DNA of 64,000 nucleotides, from positions 61,919,495-61,983,494 of the forward strand of contig CP141127.1 of the NCBI GenBank assembly GCA_035236585.1, written 5' to 3'. The translations under genes were made by a program, and so were the position numbers. Within the stretch, counting starts at the first letter, position 1. Each line of letters starts with the position of its first letter. Of the stretch, positions 21,609-32,553 are shown piece by piece. The DNA comes from Warburgia ugandensis. Its lineage: Eukaryota; Streptophyta; Magnoliopsida; Canellales; Canellaceae. Under the pieces are notes generated by a model. The model did no database searches. It saw only the letters and a list, made by a program, of their open reading frames with translations, and was not told the DNA's origin.

Positions 21609-24122
21609 TTACCTCCCTTCAGCCTTGACTAGCTGTGAGAAAACTCTACTCATTGATACACCAGAAAGATCATCGACACTTGACACACTATCCCTCTCAA
21701 TGTTACCACTATCCAAGTGAATGGCATGATCAACTTGTGGGCAAAGTTCAGGTATTTGATTGGTACTATCATCATCAGGGTCACTTTGTGTCATTGCCTC
21801 TTGAAGTTGAAGTGCATACTCCAAATTCCACAGCACATCTCCCATTGTTGGCCGATCAACGCCATAATCAGCCAAGCACTTTTCAATTGTATCTCCAAAT
21901 TTCCTAAGAGAATCAGGCCTTAGCTGACCAGCAAGACACTCATCAATGATTTGATCCAGCTGTCCTTTCCTCTGCCACTTCATTGCCCATTCTGCTATGT
22001 TCACCATCTCCCTGGGAAGGGTGGGATCAATAACAGGTCTGGCACAAAGGACTTCCAGCAAAACTACCCCAAATGAGTACACGTCTGACTTCTCTGTCAG
22101 CTGTTGCCTTCTGAAATACTCAGGATCAAGATAGCCAAAACTCCCTTTCACTGCTGTACTCACATGTGTCTGATCAAAGTCCGGCCCAGTTTTTGAAAGC
22201 CCGAAATCAGCCACCTTTGCCATAAGATTCTCATCAAGTAATATGTTTGCAGATTTCACATCGCGGTGGATAATAGCCTTTGTAGAACCAGTATGAAGGT
22301 AATGAAGTCCTCTCGCTGATCCAATGCATATTTCAAGCCTCTGTTTCCAACTTAGGTTAGGGAGATCACTGCCGTAAAGATGGCTCTTAAGAGTCCCATT
22401 TTCCATATACTCATACACTAGGATCATCTCGTTATTTTCGTCACAGTATCCAATCAGTGAAACCAGATGGCGGTGCCGGAAGTTAGACAACATCTCGATT
22501 TCAGTCCGGAATTCATTAACACCTTGTTGGGATTTTGGATTACCTCGCTTAACTGCCACTTTAACACCATCTCTTAGCAGTCCCTTGTATACTTTCCCGA
22601 AACCTCCAACACCAATGATCGAATTTTCATCAAAGTTATTAGTTGCTTCCTGCAATGCAACAAAGGGGAAACGGAAGCCGTGGTTTGAGTTAAGCAAAGA
22701 AGAGGTAGTAGTTCCATTGGAGAATTTACTTCCCAAGCTTTGAGAATTCCCTCCAGCTGTAGAGAAAGGTATCCAACTCTTTGAAAAGTGCTTCTTATCC
22801 AATTTCCGCCTTCTACGTTTCAGGCAGAGAACAGCAGCTATGATCATGGCAACAAAAGCCCCAAAGACAGAGCCTAATATAATACCGAGATTTATCTTTG
22901 ATCCATTCTGCGGGGACAGAGATAAAGGGGCCACACCATCAAGGCTGCCTTCTGAGTTGTTCATCTTCATAATCTCCAGCCCATTTAAAATGGCATTCGG
23001 TGAAATATCATTTAGAGTTGAAGGACCAATACTGATACGGAGTTTACTAGACCCATCACTCACACCTGTTACAAAATCCATATAGTATGGTGCAGCCAAG
23101 TTACCGCTCGTTTGGGTGGAGAGATCAAGATCACGTGCAGCTTGCCAGCTGTTGATATAAGCATTGAAGTACAGCTCATTAAGAGAAACACTAACGATAT
23201 CACAGAAATGCATCCGTATCAAATACATAAAATTAGCATCCACATTGAACTCCCATGTCACATTGAAATTTGTGCCAGAAACATTAGCGAAGTTCATTTC
23301 TGTGGCAGTACCATATACGGTATCAGGAGCATCATCTCGGGTGGCTAAATCTCTCCCATAATTGACAGGTCCTCTGTATCTGACTGATTTTGCAAGATTT
23401 TTATGGAGAAGGAAATTCTGATCAGGTACCCAGGTTCTCCACAGAGAATCGTTGGAAGGAAGAACTGTTGGTCCACCCATATTAACCCTGTAAGCCGTCT
23501 CTAATGCATAATTCAACAGACCTTGGTATGGTGCAATCGGATTAACAGTCCTGGCATCATCATAGATAAGCTCATCTGGAACAGAGACAACTTCGATGGC
23601 ATTTATGAAGGCAAATGAATTGTTTGACGGTGTAAAAGTAAGAGTGAGACGATCTGAAGTTATATTGACAGAGTATTCCTTAAGCACCAAAGTATTGTTC
23701 TCTAATTGAAAATTGCTGAGGAGGACAAATTCTTGGGTGGAAATAGAGAAGTTTGCTGCTCTCAGATTGTAGGCTCGGTAAACAAAAGGAAAGAAATAGA
23801 GGCGAATCCAGTGCCTACCTTGCTGCCTGATTGAGAATGTATAGGAAGAGCTCCCATTAAGGATCCGGGCAGTTAGGTACAAAGCTGAACTGAAGTCCGA
23901 TGAGACTGAATTTGCCGTCGTGTTGGCAAAAACAGATTCGCGGGTCGAAATGGATGAGGAAAAAGAATTATCCGCGACGAAAACACGGTTACCAATTGTG
24001 GTGTTGGCTGATGATCCACAGTCTATGAGGTAATTATCTACAGGATCAAATGCACTACAGATGAGTCCTAAAGAGGAGAAGAATGAAACCCATACAAGAA
24101 ATTCAAGCTCTCTAACTCCCAT
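21609..24122 (-). CDS. HERK1: HERK1-like CrRLK1L receptor-like kinase
   Basis: This is an intact, intronless reading frame of 837 residues from ATG at 24122 to TAA at 21609-21611, the usual length for this family. The open frame extends upstream only through non-ATG codons, so ATG is taken as the start. Residues 1-24 are a signal peptide. About 28-385 is the malectin-like ectodomain, with many N-glycosylation sites. About 410-434 is one membrane span followed by KRRRRK. About 490-770 is a Ser/Thr kinase with glycine loop GVGGFG (504-509), VAVK lysine 525, HRD Asp 621 and DFG 639-641, so it is of RD type and should be active. The juxtamembrane SWIPFSTAGG and the C-terminal DDLSGVSMSRVFSQLVKAEGR-like tail resemble Arabidopsis HERK1. 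CrRLK1L proteins act at the plasma membrane, sensing RALF peptides and wall state in growth and pollen-tube reception. That role is inferred from the family; a HERK2-type paralogue remains possible. Confidence 0.95.
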   Translation of the reverse strand: MGVRELEFLVWVSFFSSLGLICSAFDPVDNYLIDCGSSANTTIGNRVFVADNSFSSSISTRESVFANTTANSVSSDFSSALYLTARILNGSSSYTFSIRQQGRHWIRLYFFPFVYRAYNLRAANFSISTQEFVLLSNFQLENNTLVLKEYSVNITSDRLTLTFTPSNNSFAFINAIEVVSVPDELIYDDARTVNPIAPYQGLLNYALETAYRVNMGGPTVLPSNDSLWRTWVPDQNFLLHKNLAKSVRYRGPVNYGRDLATRDDAPDTVYGTATEMNFANVSGTNFNVTWEFNVDANFMYLIRMHFCDIVSVSLNELYFNAYINSWQAARDLDLSTQTSGNLAAPYYMDFVTGVSDGSSKLRISIGPSTLNDISPNAILNGLEIMKMNNSEGSLDGVAPLSLSPQNGSKINLGIILGSVFGAFVAMIIAAVLCLKRRRRKLDKKHFSKSWIPFSTAGGNSQSLGSKFSNGTTTSSLLNSNHGFRFPFVALQEATNNFDENSIIGVGGFGKVYKGLLRDGVKVAVKRGNPKSQQGVNEFRTEIEMLSNFRHRHLVSLIGYCDENNEMILVYEYMENGTLKSHLYGSDLPNLSWKQRLEICIGSARGLHYLHTGSTKAIIHRDVKSANILLDENLMAKVADFGLSKTGPDFDQTHVSTAVKGSFGYLDPEYFRRQQLTEKSDVYSFGVVLLEVLCARPVIDPTLPREMVNIAEWAMKWQRKGQLDQIIDECLAGQLRPDSLRKFGDTIEKCLADYGVDRPTMGDVLWNLEYALQLQEAMTQSDPDDDSTNQIPELCPQVDHAIHLDSGNIERDSVSSVDDLSGVSMSRVFSQLVKAEGR

Positions 24123-24830
24123 CTCCAAACAAACGAGAAAGAAGAAAGGAAGAAAAAGATGAAACTATGATAAGAATCCCAGAATGTCAAACTACACTAC
24201 ACAGGAGCTAAAGAAACAATCCATCACAAATCCAACTGAATAAAACAACTATTTCTTCCTAATCCGAAACCCATAAACCTAACTAAAATTCTTTAGTACC
24301 CATCATGGAGAAACCGATGAAACAGAAAAAGTTGGCACCTCTGATGATTAGCATAACCTAGTATTGCAAGAACTAGACCTGGAAAAAGCTGGATATTCCC
24401 ACCAACTCAAATATGTGTAAAGGAGACTCTCTTACTTGGGGTTTCCTAATATTTCAGTAAGAATGCAAACAGGCTTACCTGTAGCTGCCATAAACATTGA
24501 TACCATCGATATGACTTACTACCACTACGAATTTTTATATAATATGGGCGGCCAGTTTCAGGTGTGAAAGAGAGAAAGGAAAAGTCAATGGTATGAAACG
24601 GCAAATATGTTGAAAAATCCAGATTGTTGAGGAGTTGACAGTTTCTTTAGGTGAGAAGAAGAGATTCTGGAACTCCAGTGAGGGTAAAAAGAGCAAGAAG
24701 TAGCAAAAGACCCATGCCAAAGGGGAAGAAAGTTCAGGAAAACTAGTTGAGTTGGGGAATGCCCCTCGGTTCAAAGGCCGTTCCGGGAGAAACAACAAAA
24801 AGTGGAGAGAAGAGAACAGGAGCTCGGTTT
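24123..24830 (-). promoter_or_regulatory. Probable 5' leader with candidate intron
   Basis: On the minus strand CTACAG|GTAAGC at 24484-24473 is a good splice donor, with the intron starting at 24478. Two acceptors are plausible. One is TTTTATTCAG ending at 24236. The other is the AG at 24124-24123 just before the start codon, preceded by a long pyrimidine tract (about 24130-24165). CrRLK1L genes such as FERONIA are known to carry 5' leader introns. The first exon would run from about 24810-24830 to 24479 and is pyrimidine-rich at its start. No transcript evidence is available here. Confidence 0.5.
24647..24715 (-). other. Upstream ORF in the receptor-kinase leader
   Basis: An ATG at 24715 opens 22 codons ending in TAA at 24647-24649. 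It encodes a Leu-rich peptide starting MGLLLLLALF. It lies in the predicted first leader exon, about 0.5 kb upstream of the main start before splicing. If transcribed it could lower translation of the main frame. The transcript start is inferred. Confidence 0.4.
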
Positions 24831-24848
24831 CCGTTGATATTTTTCTTG

Positions 24849-24861
24849 TATTTAATTAATA
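24849..24861 (-). promoter_or_regulatory. TATA-like element of the receptor kinase gene
   Basis: The minus strand reads TATTAATTAAATA here, about 30-40 bp upstream of a pyrimidine-rich stretch suitable for transcription initiation (24800-24825). No other TATA-like run is better placed in the nearby upstream sequence. Confidence 0.4.
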
Positions 24862-24864
24862 CGA

Positions 24865-26535
24865 TGTACTAGTAACGTCGGAGGATTTAGATACGAATCC
24901 AATTGTCTGGCTTAATCCTGACCGTTGAGAGGACATCCAGTACTGAGGAGAACACGCGTCATTTCATTTCTGATATGTGGAAATTCTTTCACACTCGTAT
25001 GGCAACGGTCCTCATGGGAAGTGACATGCCGGACCTCCTGGCTATCGCTCATTTGGAGTTTTGTGATGAAAGTCCAACTGGGATCCGCACCTTTGAATGA
25101 TGCGACCCGTTCGCTGTAACGATCTTGCCTGGAGGGGCAGTGTCACAGAAGTCGCATACAATGGATGTTTTGATCTCTGGCTTTTCTGAGCTACGATGAG
25201 TTCTAAATGGATGGAAGAGATGAAGAAATACACCCCTACAATAAATTTAAATCCTTAATCATGTTTAAATATAAAAAATAAGTAGTTCATTATGTTTAAA
25301 TATAAAAAATAAATAACTCGTGAAAAATTTATGAGTTGAGACAATTTCAGTTACTTATTTTAAATCTTTCAAAAACTTAATAAAAATGGATGGCCATGAT
25401 TTTTTACTAAAAGAAATATATGCAAAAATTAGCTTAAGAGCATAAAAATTTATTTCTAGCTTATGTAAGTTATTATGTTTAATAAGTAGGTTAGAATTAA
25501 CAAAAATAATTACATCATACATTAGAAATTAGATGTATACTTTTTCATCTTTTATAGAGCGGGTATACTTAAAAGAGACTGCATTGCACGTGATATGGCT
25601 CCAAAAATATATGACAGAACATGCGACTTTGGGACATATTCATCTATAACAACACAGTAAAAGATGAAAGGTTGGGATCATTGAAAAAGGTAGAGCTCAC
25701 TTAATTCTAACCATAAAAAATGTAAGTGAGGGTGTGGCACATTTCCCAAGTCAATTCGAGAATCTGAAGTAAGCATCTTATGGCCTTTATTCGGATGTTG
25801 AAAAGTTGATTTGGAACAAAATCAGAGAGATTGCAATCTTCATGGCATTGGGACTTTGGAAATAACCTTGGGGGCCGTCCCGTACACTACGATAAACGAT
25901 AAGGAGGAGGAAACGCATATTGGCACTAAGAACGAACCTTTGGATGTTAAATTTCTACATGGAGTCAGATCTTGGATGATCCACATCATTCATTTTCTTG
26001 GTAGGTAAGTGAATTTTTAAGGGTAATCCTAAACTAACATCTCCTTGAGCCCGCGACCTAATACGGGAAAATTCCTTCTTGCCACCTGCGGTAGTCACTT
26101 ATATTTGTCATTTGGAAGATAATAACAAACCAAATACATTAATCTATACTATTTGTAATGTAAACTATGGTGATTAGATGAACCTGACAAAGTGACCAAC
26201 TTAGATAGTATCAATATACCGTAGGTGTATTTGCGTAAAGCGGAAGATAAGCAAAAGGGTAGTTTAGGCAAAGGTAAGAGGGTAATTTGGCAATAGTTAG
26301 AAGGGCATTTGAGAATTATAAACTACGATGGTATGAAATGACTTTCACCCGTAAAAAAATTTCACAGCTAAAAGTTAAATATCTGCTAGTAAATATGTCT
26401 TCTGCTAACCTCTCACGTGCATGTGCAAGTATCCGTGTCTATTTAAAGATAAAAGGAGATGGTAAGATCCGTCAGGATGAGGAGGAGCCTCTCATGTGGC
26501 AGTCAAAAACATAAGTAAATGTGAAAGGGTAAACA
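24865..26535. other. Upstream flank of the receptor kinase gene
   Basis: 24880-25200 is comparatively GC-rich and may hold promoter sequence. From about 25240 the DNA becomes AT-rich, with a repeated ATGTTTAAATATAAAAAATAA stretch (about 25260-25312). Around 25670 there is a GGTTGGGATCATTGAAA motif also found at about 36951, suggesting fragments of a shared dispersed repeat. No gene is recognised. Confidence 0.4.
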
Positions 26536-27620
26536 TGGTGATTAGAGAGGGCAGAATTATTTGGACTCCAAACCCGAGTGGCCTTTTTCAGTGAAATCGG
26601 CCTACAAAGCTATCTCGTTCATCCGGGCAATGGCCGCGTCAGAGGCTCATATGGTCGTCTTGTGCACCGCCGAAAGCATAGTTTTTGCATGGTCACTAGC
26701 ATTGATTTTCATCTTACGACGCACCGCCCATCATGTTGTTACTTATGCAGCAATTCCAAAGAAAATAGAAACCGTTTGTTCCTGCAATGTTCGTAAGCCA
26801 AAAACCATCTAGTACTAGATCTTCAGAATATTTAATCTATCCTGGTTGCTTCCTAAATCTTTAGACGGTCATCTAGCACTTCTATTTTTATTTTCGTTTA
26901 CAAGGGAAGCAAATTATTTTGGAGGCTTTTTTTTTTTTTTTTTGGCCCCATTATGGAGAATTTGGATGGAAGAAATTCTACATGTTTCAACATTCAGTCC
27001 TTCCCAAATTCGGCAATGGATGATATATTCAGATGGGTGTCCGATTAGGCATCAGTGACCTCGGAATTCAGGCATTATTCATCCAACAAAATCTTCAGGA
27101 ACTGGAAAGCTATCATCTCTTTTGGCTCGGTCTAGGATAAGCCTAAACCTAATAGGAGCCCTCCTCCCTCGCGCTCTTTCATACTGAATTTTGATGGATC
27201 ATCTCAAGGTAATTCGGTTTTATCTGCTTTCGGAGGGGTGCTTCGAGATCATCATGGGCTACCTGTTTGATTATGCAGGCCCATTGGGGACCGGTGGCTC
27301 CACAAAAGTAGAAATGAAAGCTACATTGTTCATGGCGTAGAAACTTGGAGTCAAAGGAAGTGAAGGCCCGCTATTACTGAGGGGGATTCCTCTAATGTAA
27401 TTTCTTGCTTCGGTAAATCTTCTCTTCCCCATTACCCCCATAGAGGCTGTAGCACCTTATGGATAAGGCTATTGCAATCATTGGTAAGAAGAAGATTCAG
27501 TTTGTCCACTCCCCAAGGTCAGCAAGCCATACAGCGAATAAACTCGCCCTAAAAGATCATCTCGATCAGAATATAAAGCCATGGGGATGGCTGTTCTCGC
27601 CCATCAAATAAACTAACTTT
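26536..27620 (+). mobile_element. L1-type LINE 3' remnant
   Basis: The plus strand reads through several frames into the C-terminal part of a plant L1 ORF2. A piece at 26560-26800 contains PFSVKSAYKAISF and then CSNSKENRNRLFLQCS, as in the zinc-binding region after reverse transcriptase. From 27170 to 27400 an RNase H-like piece begins ILNFDGSSQGN and includes GGVLRDHHGLPV and a later EGDSSN block. These carry the acidic residues of that fold. Stops and frame changes are frequent. Everything upstream of the zinc region is missing. Confidence 0.78.
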
Positions 27621-27684
27621 TATGCTAAAAGAGACTAAGCCGTTGAATTCCATACATACATACATACATACATACATACATACA

Positions 27685-27715
<31 letters not shown>

Positions 27716-28293
27716 GGTTTTTTTCTAAATCCAAGTCATTTATCTTGTTGAAGCTCTCATGTTTAGCCTGTTTGTACAAAATCCATCCGGTAATTCTAGC
27801 CAACTGTTTTTTCCTTATATTAAATGGTTCTGATTTAAATCACAAAGAAACATATGTTAAAACTACCCAATCAAAATGATTTTGGTGTGTCAGTAATCTA
27901 AAAGAGGCCAAACAAGTTATTTAGATTGGATGATCTGCATAAATTGCCTAGAATCAAGAAAGCTAAAAGTCAAGACTCCTATTTGGCGTCTACATTTATC
28001 AAGAGTCAATATATTTTTGGGGCTTTGGTCTAATTCAATTTCATGCAATAAAATGCTTTCCACATAGGATTCCCTTTTCCATGGAAATCAATTTCTCACC
28101 AACCAAACAAGCACTTATGAAGCTATACCTAAATATTTCATGCATATGGGCCAACAAATATATGGCGCAAATAGTCTCAGATAACTTGGCATCTCCTCTA
28201 TAATATGCTTGGTCCTGTTTCAGATGTTACTTTCTCTTTTGGTCCAAATTAGGTTTAGCAGTGCATGAGTGAGCGTGTGTAAGTTATTTGCTT

Positions 28294-28296
<3 letters not shown>
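27621..28296. other. AT-rich sequence with a tetranucleotide array
   Basis: Apart from the ACAT array, no gene or domain is visible. Sequence near 28165-28240 shares ACTTGGCATCTC and a TCATAGGTTCAG-like phrase with about 31520-31600, so both may be parts of one dispersed repeat. Confidence 0.4.
27651..27715. repeat. (ACAT)n microsatellite
   Basis: About 16 near-perfect copies of a CATA/ACAT tetranucleotide. Reading frames across it are simple-repeat artefacts. Confidence 0.95.

Positions 28297-28350
<54 letters not shown>
28297..28350. repeat. (TAA)n microsatellite at SINE tail
   Basis: About 18 copies of TAA/ATA abut the SINE that starts at 28351. On the minus strand this is the SINE's 3' tail, so the array probably grew from the tail. 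Confidence 0.9.
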
Positions 28351-28527
28351 GGGTAGCCTAGTGCACGAAAGTCCCGCGTATGCAAGGTCCAGAAAATGGG
28401 CAAACCACAATGGATCAGTAGTGCACAACCTTACTTGCATTACAAGAGGCTATTTTCTATGCCTCAAAACCATGACCTCAAGGTCACACAATGACAATTT
28501 TATCATTGTCCCCAAGGCTCGCTTTCT
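28351..28527 (-). mobile_element. Au-like SINE, second copy
   Basis: It shares with 18373-18550 the landmarks GCCTAGTGCACGAAAGTCCC, CAACCTTACTTGCATTACAAG, GAGGCTATTTTCTATGCC and CCCCAAGGCTCGC in the same order. The orientation is minus. The B-box and A-box have decayed more than in the first copy. Confidence 0.75.
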
Positions 28528-28608
28528 AATAACAATAATGATGATGATGATTCATGCATACTAAAGTTAAACAACTCAAGTTTACACTCATAATAAATTG
28601 GGTGGAAG

Positions 28609-28755
28609 TTTTTCTATATGCCACGTTGCCTCAATAAATATTTTAATATATTACTAAAAAGGTAAGAGAGGAAGATCAATGTTTTTCTATATGCAACATG
28701 GCCACCAATGAATACTTTAATATAATACTAAAAGGGCAAGAGAAAAACATCACAA
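28609..28755. repeat. Two-copy tandem duplication, 73-bp period
   Basis: TTTTTCTATATG recurs at 28609 and 28682. Each is followed by a CAATAAATATTTTAATATA-like segment, TACTAAAA and a G-rich purine tail. The copies have diverged. Confidence 0.75.
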
Positions 28756-28799
28756 TGTAATATAATACTGGTGTTATTGCAGTTGCATCAAAGGCATCT

Positions 28800-29475
28800 T
28801 AAAAAGAAGCTAGCGGGCTCACTTTTCTTCATTTTTGAATGATCTAAACCATTTATTGGATTTGCCTCACCTCATATGTTAGGCACCAAAGATATCATCT
28901 ATTAGATATCTCTAAGCCCTTCATTTTTTGAGAGTTTGAAGCCCAAATAATAGGTGCTATTATTTACTTTGCAGATTTTTTATGCTTATGGTCCTTTTTT
29001 TGGCTAGAAAAGGTCCAACAACGAAGATCCTAGAGATATTCATTAGATAAAATCTTTTGCATGCAAGCTACTTAAGATGAGTTGAATCGGATGAACAGTT
29101 TCGATCATGAAAAATGAAGAAAAATGGTCCACAAGCCACTTTTTAAGAGTAATTAAATATTGCAACTGGTCTAATTCGTGGTTGGATCATAGTCATCCTA
29201 AAAATAGGTTAGGCCAACTTTTCTTATTTTTCAGATATTTTACACACTAAGATCTCATCTATTAGTCATCTCTAAGGCATTCATGTGTTTTACCCTATGA
29301 AGCTAAAAATAGGCAACATTCTGTACTTTGGAGCTTTTGCGTGTTTCATTATCTTTTTTTAAACTTTAAAAGATCCAACAATGAAGATCTTAAAGATATT
29401 TGTAAGATGAAATTTTTGGTATGCAAGCCATCTATGATGAGCCAAATAGGCTGTATCATGTGGATTAAGAAAAGA
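28800..29475. repeat. Diverged direct duplication, about 360-bp period
   Basis: TCATCTATTAG at 28895 and 29255 and AAGATCCAACAATGAAGATC-like sequence at about 29008 and 29370 recur in order. GATGAGTTGAAT and GATGAGCCAAAT follow at the same spacing. This is an old tandem duplication of non-coding sequence. Confidence 0.7.
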
Positions 29476-29581
29476 GAGCCTACTAGCAACTTTTTAGTAT
29501 GCCTATGATGCAACAATAATGAGATTAGTTGCACCATATAATATAATTCTTAACTAGACTGGTTGCATCATATAATATAAT

Positions 29582-29583
<2 letters not shown>

Positions 29584-29627
<44 letters not shown>
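29584..29627. repeat. (TC)22 microsatellite
   Basis: An uninterrupted TC dinucleotide run. Confidence 0.97.
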
Positions 29628-29629
<2 letters not shown>

Positions 29630-30415
29630 AACTTTCCATTGGAAAAGAAAAATGCAAGCTAGGAGAACTACTTGTACTTTTCAGTGATCCAAGCTCTGTA
29701 AAACTTGTTTATTTCACTTAATCTCTAAAATATAAAATTAACTACTTACTTTCGATCATAGTAGTGTATTGATGTCAAACTTGAATCTCCAATCTTTATT
29801 TTGTGATACAATAAGCTTGTAGCATTTAACAAATCCTTATAGAAGGATGATGAAACTCTACACTCCACTTCCCTTACAAGGCTAGAGCATTCTCCAAAAA
29901 CTTTTATCTTTACATATATGCTACCATCAAGCATGTACCTATGGTATGGTGGGAGACTTTTAGTCTCTCACATGATGTCACCATTATAAATTGACTCCTT
30001 ACTACTTTAAAATTTTCAAATAAATAAAACTTCTAAGATACAAAGAGAAAAAACTGTCATGGACATGCGGCCCACTTTATAAGTTTGATCTCAGAAAATC
30101 TATGAGCTATTCATCTTGTTTGGGCCATCCTATATGCCATATAAAAATTTCATCTATTGGACAAATCTATGACTATGTCCATATACATTTTGGGGTTGTA
30201 AAATAGAAGATGAAATGCTTAGAACCATCCATTTATAATCCCAAAAGATTCAAGAAGCATGATCTTGTAGATGTCTAATAGGTGATGTTTTTTTATACAT
30301 ATGCCACCTAAGACATCCAAATTCACATCCACACTGACTTGGATCACTTGGAAAAATACAAGCATCTTGCATTTTTTGTTCCAATGGAAAGCCATGAAAA
30401 GCTTTCCATGATAGC

Positions 30416-30417
<2 letters not shown>

Positions 30418-30491
<74 letters not shown>
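30418..30491. repeat. (CT)37 microsatellite
   Basis: An uninterrupted CT dinucleotide run of 74 bp. Confidence 0.97.
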
Positions 30492-30493
<2 letters not shown>

Positions 30494-31610
30494 ATCATCA
30501 CCTTTCCTCTCCTTACGAAATACCCACTCAACCACTACACTAGGCTAATTTTCTTCAATTAATCATTGCAATTTAAGTGTTGCTATCCACATAATTAATT
30601 TGGAGACTAGACATTGATCATTACGAAGTATGAAATTACCCTTTTACATGACAAAACCTTAGTTTTTTAATAACATGTAGATTTTTTGAGCCTCATATGT
30701 CCCATGGGCATGATCCAATCCATTAATTTGACACTTAATTGTGAGCCCATCCCATTGGCACAAATTTTTTCCTTAATTAAACATATATAAAACCTTCATG
30801 CAAATAATTATATATAGGATTTTTCCAAGAAAATGTAAACCACTGGTTCTTGGTAAATTTTAGCATGAACAATGAAATATCAATTTGGCATGGGATAAAA
30901 TCCATGCAGTTTAGTTCTTGATAGTGTGCAAGTTTGTTGTGTGTATTCACACATAGATTTTCAATATGGGCTCATAGAGTGTTCTAATTTCTTGATTAGG
31001 GATACTTTACAATAAATCTTAAGTTGTTGTTTGTATGTTTTGTTTGTTACTTCAGTTGTGCACATGACCATCGTATGGAGGTGCATTCTCTCTTATTAGC
31101 CAATTTTGAGCATCCACAAGCTTAATCCAAAGGTCACAATTAATCAAGGTGAAATAACATGATCACCTTTATGCTTTACTAACATAGTTTGTTATTATTT
31201 TGCATTTTAGTCTTGGAGAATGACTACCATATTACGCCTTCCAATCCTTACCTAAACATTGACCTAACCCTTTACCTTTTGATTCAATGATTTAGAGGTC
31301 CGCATAAGAAATGACTTGACTAACCTTGCATATGATAGTAAGGAATTGCCATGTAATGATACTTTGAAAGGTGCCATGTAATTAGTGTGAATCTAAATCT
31401 TCAAAGTGCCCTCCATTTTTATAATGCCATTCACTCTAATGAAGAAGCGGTCTTACTTGTCTAAAACCATATAAAATATTAATAAAAACTATAAAAAAAT
31501 AAAATTTTGGACTATAAATGTATAGTACAATTGGTCCCAAACAACTTGGCATCTCTCCTGGAATACACTTAGTCATAGGTTCAGTTACCATTTTCCTCTT
31601 TACCGATGAT

Positions 31611-31611
<1 letters not shown>

Positions 31612-31644
<33 letters not shown>

Positions 31645-31684
31645 AGGGACAATAATACAAGCAAAGAATTACAAAGCAAATCAC

Positions 31685-31735
<51 letters not shown>

Positions 31736-31749
31736 GTGTGTGTGTGTGT
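31612..31749. repeat. (GA)n, (CT)n and (TG)n compound microsatellite
   Basis: A GA run (31612-31641) and a CT run (31687-31733) are complementary and separated by about 45 bp, so they can pair. A short TG run follows. Confidence 0.95.
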
Positions 31750-32125
31750 CTTTCTCTCTTATTATATTTGCAAAAGGCATCTTATGCCCCCAAACTATAT
31801 CAAAATATTCAATTTGCCCTTAGAACTTCTGTTTATATCAAGTCCACCCTAACATAATTTGACATGGTTAATTCTCCCACTTTGCTCAAGTTAGCCGTTT
31901 ATGGCATGTACTTCACTACGTGCCCTTTTTTATCATTTGATTTATGATAGTATTTTTAAATTGCTTTGCTATTATCTAACATTGAAACTTAGACAACCAA
32001 TAGGTTATGCCACGTCGGACCAATATGTCTGTTAATGAAAAAGAAATTGATTTCATCTCTTTCTTCTTCAAACTAGAGCCTTAATTCATGTTCTTCCCAA
32101 AACTAGTCAACATTCTCCATCTCTC

Positions 32126-32371
32126 ATGAGGAAATTAGACATTTTTATTATTTCTCCTCTTTTAACAACTCATTTGAAGATTTTTAGACATTTCACAAAC
32201 AAGGGAGCCACATCTAAAAGCAAAAGTTTTTCTAGCTCATACAATAATGTTACAAGATGTCATGAAGCTTTTGGGGTTATTCAAAGAGGAAGATCCCAAG
32301 GTTGCTTTTGTGGTGCAAAAGCTCATTTAAAGACCTTTTGGACATGCAACAACTCAGCCAAGAGATTATGA
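32126..32371 (+). pseudogene. GRF-type zinc-finger fragment
   Basis: This 81-codon frame ends with GCFCGAKAHLKTFWTCNNSAKR. That fits the first half of a GRF zinc finger: Cys-X-Cys-Gly, a conserved Trp-Thr pair, then Asn-X-(Gly/Ala)-(Arg/Lys)-Arg. The second half, with the remaining zinc ligands, is missing because the frame stops. A Ser-rich lead (SKSKSFSSSY) is usual for small plant GRF proteins. It lies about 1 kb from a MULE transposase relic and may be a transposon passenger or a separate fragment. Confidence 0.5.
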
Positions 32372-32530
32372 GGTTGCTAGGAGGATCATAGAATGGGCTA
32401 ATATGGGTCCTTTGTATGGAAGAATCCTCTCATGTCTCCTAATTCAAAGGCATTAAATCTAGGACTTTTGAAAATTTTGAATGAGAAAGAGTTAGATGTG
32501 GCTAGGGTTCATGCTAGATAGAGATGATTA

Positions 32531-32553
32531 GTTGTTGTTGTTGTTGTTGTTGT
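32531..32553. repeat. (GTT)n microsatellite
   Basis: About eight GTT copies after GATGATTA. This could also be the tail of an RTE-type LINE fragment. Confidence 0.8.

Larger units (their letters stand above)
29476..31750. other. AT-rich sequence with microsatellites
   Basis: Non-coding in appearance. It contains CT arrays (29584-29627, 30418-30491), a GA array followed by a CT array (31612-31733) and a TG run (31735-31749). The frames over the arrays encode simple Leu-Ser, Arg-Glu or Glu-Arg repeats and are not genes. Confidence 0.6.

Noticed and set aside
24123-24128. Two-codon longer start (TTG at 24128) for the receptor kinase
   Set aside because: Plant nuclear genes start at ATG. The ATG at 24122 gives a normal signal peptide, and the extra codons are leader or intron sequence.
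27549-27879. Frames with Tyr-Val-Cys-Met or Thr-Tyr-Ile-His repeats
   Set aside because: They are products of the ACAT array, with no sequence outside it resembling a protein family.
28255-28440. Frame with a poly-Tyr stretch
   Set aside because: It is the TAA microsatellite plus antisense SINE sequence.
30250-30548. Frames encoding Arg-Glu and Leu-Ser repeats
   Set aside because: They are translations of the CT/GA microsatellite. The same applies at 31606-31857 and 40511-40762.
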